Shown in pieces: positions 62,635 to 64,000 of a stretch of DNA of 64,000 bases. The notes below the pieces were generated by a model. The model was given only the letters and a program-made list of their open reading frames with translations, did no database searches and was not told the origin of the DNA. Numbering within the stretch: the stretch's first letter is position 1; each line of letters opens with the position of its first letter. Source of the stretch: Parapedobacter sp964498395. GTDB lineage: Bacteria; Bacteroidota; Bacteroidia; Sphingobacteriales; Sphingobacteriaceae. Where the stretch lies: the NCBI GenBank assembly GCA_964498395.1, contig CAZCHE010000006.1:62001-126000 (forward strand). The letters run 5' to 3'. The position numbers were made by a program, and so were the translations under genes.

Positions 62635-64000
62635 TGGACTACAAACGGAATAATACACAAAAAGAATACTGGAAAACCATGTTTGCAAAATCAAGCCGAC
62701 GAACCCGGACACTGATTGCGGCCCTTTTGGCAGTAGGACTGCATTCCTGCGATATCCTTGACCAATCCCCGCGCAACGAAGTGGAGGAAGACATTGCCCT
62801 GCAAGACCTAAAGGGCCTCCAAGTGGCGGTAACCGGATTGTATAACCAAATCCAGGATGCCAATTATTACGGACGGAATTTCCTCGTCATGTGTGACGTC
62901 TCTTCCAATCAGGGGCAGAGCATCGGCACATGGGATTTCTATCGGGAAATGGACACCTATGAAGTTTCGACCGGAAATACGGAAAACGGGGCCTTTTATA
63001 GCCGGGCATACCGGGCCATCAGCGTAGCCAATTCCATTTTAAGGCGGCTGGGTGAACTCAGCGATGTCAGCGAAGCCGACGCAAATTACCTGCGGGGCCA
63101 TGCCCATTTCGTACGGGGGTTGGCTCATTTCGATTTGGTACGCACCTATGGCGGTGTGCCCGGCGTGGTAGGAACGCTCGGAGTAGCCGTCATGAGCAGC
63201 TCCACTCCCGGCGAACTCCAATACCCTTCTCGGGCAGGTTTACAGGAGACCTATGATTTCGTTGAGCAAGACCTCTTGGCAGCCGAACAATTCCTCGAAT
63301 CTAGCAACGATCGATCCATGGCCTCAAAAGGGGCTGCGCGGGCACTGCTATCGAGGCTCTATTTATACACCAAGCAGTATGACGAGGCAGAAAAGTATGC
63401 GACTGATGTGATCAACGAAGCGGGCAATTACAGTTTACTGGACAATTACCTCGAAATATTCGCTGGCAAACTCACCTCGGAATCAATCCTGGAGTTGACG
63501 TATAACACCACCGACCCAAGCAATATCCGCAACTGGTATTACCCCACTTCTGGCGGAGGGCGAGGCGACCTCGCCAGCCATCCCGACTTTGTCGCCTGGA
63601 TGAGTGCGGATCCGGATGATATCCGCGGTACGCAGTTTGCCTACCAACAAAACCTGGAGGTTTATTATCCCACTAAATACGGAAAAGCCGGAAACATCGA
63701 TAACATCCACGTCATACGCATCGCCGAGATGTACCTCAACCGCGCTGAAGCCCGGACAGCCAGCGGATCCGATTTGGCCGGCGCGTTGGCAGATCTCAAC
63801 ACCATCAGGGCGCGTGCGGGCATCGAGCAACTCGAATTGACGGGTCAAGCCGAGTTACTCGAGGCTATCTGGGAAGAACAACAACGTGAATTTGCCTACG
63901 AAGGGCATAGCCTCTTCGATTTGGTCCGCACCGGTCGGGCGATGACGGTATTGCAGAATATGATCCGAAAAAATGCCCCAAACAGCATCGGCATCGATCA
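62634..64000 (+). CDS. SusD-like lipoprotein, runs off the right end
   Basis: At least 455 codons are open to the end of the window. ATG 62634 overlaps the susC stop by one base. ATG 62679 (MFAKSSRRTRTLIAALLAVG) gives a compact lipoprotein signal with lipobox LHSC and may be the true start. CDILDQSPRNEVEEDIAL opens the mature protein; VRGLAHFDLVRTYGGVPG and LLEAIWEEQQREFAYEGH, then LFDLVRTGRA, are standard SusD stretches. The C-terminal end lies outside the window. It pairs with the STN-type SusC for an unknown glycan. Confidence 0.9.
   Translation, partial: MDYKRNNTQKEYWKTMFAKSSRRTRTLIAALLAVGLHSCDILDQSPRNEVEEDIALQDLKGLQVAVTGLYNQIQDANYYGRNFLVMCDVSSNQGQSIGTWDFYREMDTYEVSTGNTENGAFYSRAYRAISVANSILRRLGELSDVSEADANYLRGHAHFVRGLAHFDLVRTYGGVPGVVGTLGVAVMSSSTPGELQYPSRAGLQETYDFVEQDLLAAEQFLESSNDRSMASKGAARALLSRLYLYTKQYDEAEKYATDVINEAGNYSLLDNYLEIFAGKLTSESILELTYNTTDPSNIRNWYYPTSGGGRGDLASHPDFVAWMSADPDDIRGTQFAYQQNLEVYYPTKYGKAGNIDNIHVIRIAEMYLNRAEARTASGSDLAGALADLNTIRARAGIEQLELTGQAELLEAIWEEQQREFAYEGHSLFDLVRTGRAMTVLQNMIRKNAPNSIGID

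Noticed and set aside
63483..63848. Open frame of 121 codons on the minus strand
   Set aside because: It is antisense to a clear SusD gene that runs off the right end; the SusD motifs on the plus strand decide.
1..64000. CRISPR arrays, tRNA or rRNA genes, insertion sequences
   Set aside because: No regularly spaced direct repeats, no cloverleaf with conserved tRNA arms and no transposase were seen. The repeats present are permease spacers and operator sites.

Overview
The window reads as a chromosomal segment of a Bacteroidetes bacterium, most likely from the Sphingobacteriaceae (Pedobacter/Parapedobacter/Sphingobacterium-like). Support comes from three SusC/SusD pairs, a hybrid two-component regulator (HTCS), lipoproteins of the SusD/SusE type, and promoters of the Bacteroidetes form (TTTG, about 19 nt, TAnnTTTG). 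No rRNA, tRNA, CRISPR array or insertion sequence was seen.

Left part (1-23.9 kb). A truncated PIN-domain toxin end (2-136) is followed by a minus-strand array of eight full-length FtsX/MacB-like permeases (243-20332). One LolD/MacB-type ATPase (20430-21104) is the first gene transcribed. Permeases are named A to H here in order of transcription: A = 17912-20332, B = 15319-17748, C = 12777-15236, D = 10257-12656, E = 7717-10113, F = 5227-7626, G = 2702-5143, H = 243-2618. Spacers between them fall into repeated families, two contain vestigial C-terminal tails, and five of the eight share nearly the same C-terminal segment, so the array grew by duplication and conversion. Upstream of the ATPase are two palindromes of the form TGTYCG-N4-CGRACA. 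A third copy precedes a two-gene unit (TonB-C-like protein plus TPR lipoprotein, 21645-22983), suggesting one shared regulator. A HicA/HicB toxin-antitoxin pair follows.

Middle part (23.9-44 kb). A tight minus-strand operon encodes a secreted PIG-L/LmbE deacetylase, two very small membrane proteins (67 and 39 residues) and a sodium/solute symporter. Next is a polysaccharide utilization locus (PUL1): a divergent GntR/HutC-type regulator with two palindromic operators, SusC/SusD, a class I mannose-6-phosphate isomerase with an N-terminal kinase-like domain, a GH92 alpha-mannosidase, a six-hairpin glycosidase-like lipoprotein, an MFS sugar porter and a large lipoprotein of unknown family. Together these suggest capture and trimming of alpha-mannosides, import of mannose and its entry into glycolysis.

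Right part (44-64 kb). A small membrane protein, a candidate short RNA, and a serine beta-lactamase-like lipoprotein separate PUL1 from PUL2. PUL2 has an HTCS sensor-regulator, a GH31 enzyme with a PA14 insert (alpha-xylosidase-like), SusC, SusD and a SusE/F-like lipoprotein, ended by a strong terminator. The GH31 and SusC genes carry the same promoter architecture: a 22-bp-spaced (G/A)TTAAC direct repeat exactly 38 bp before a TAnnTTTG box, then an identical 11-bp block near the transcription start. A third SusC (with an STN domain) and SusD pair begins at 59365 and runs off the right end.
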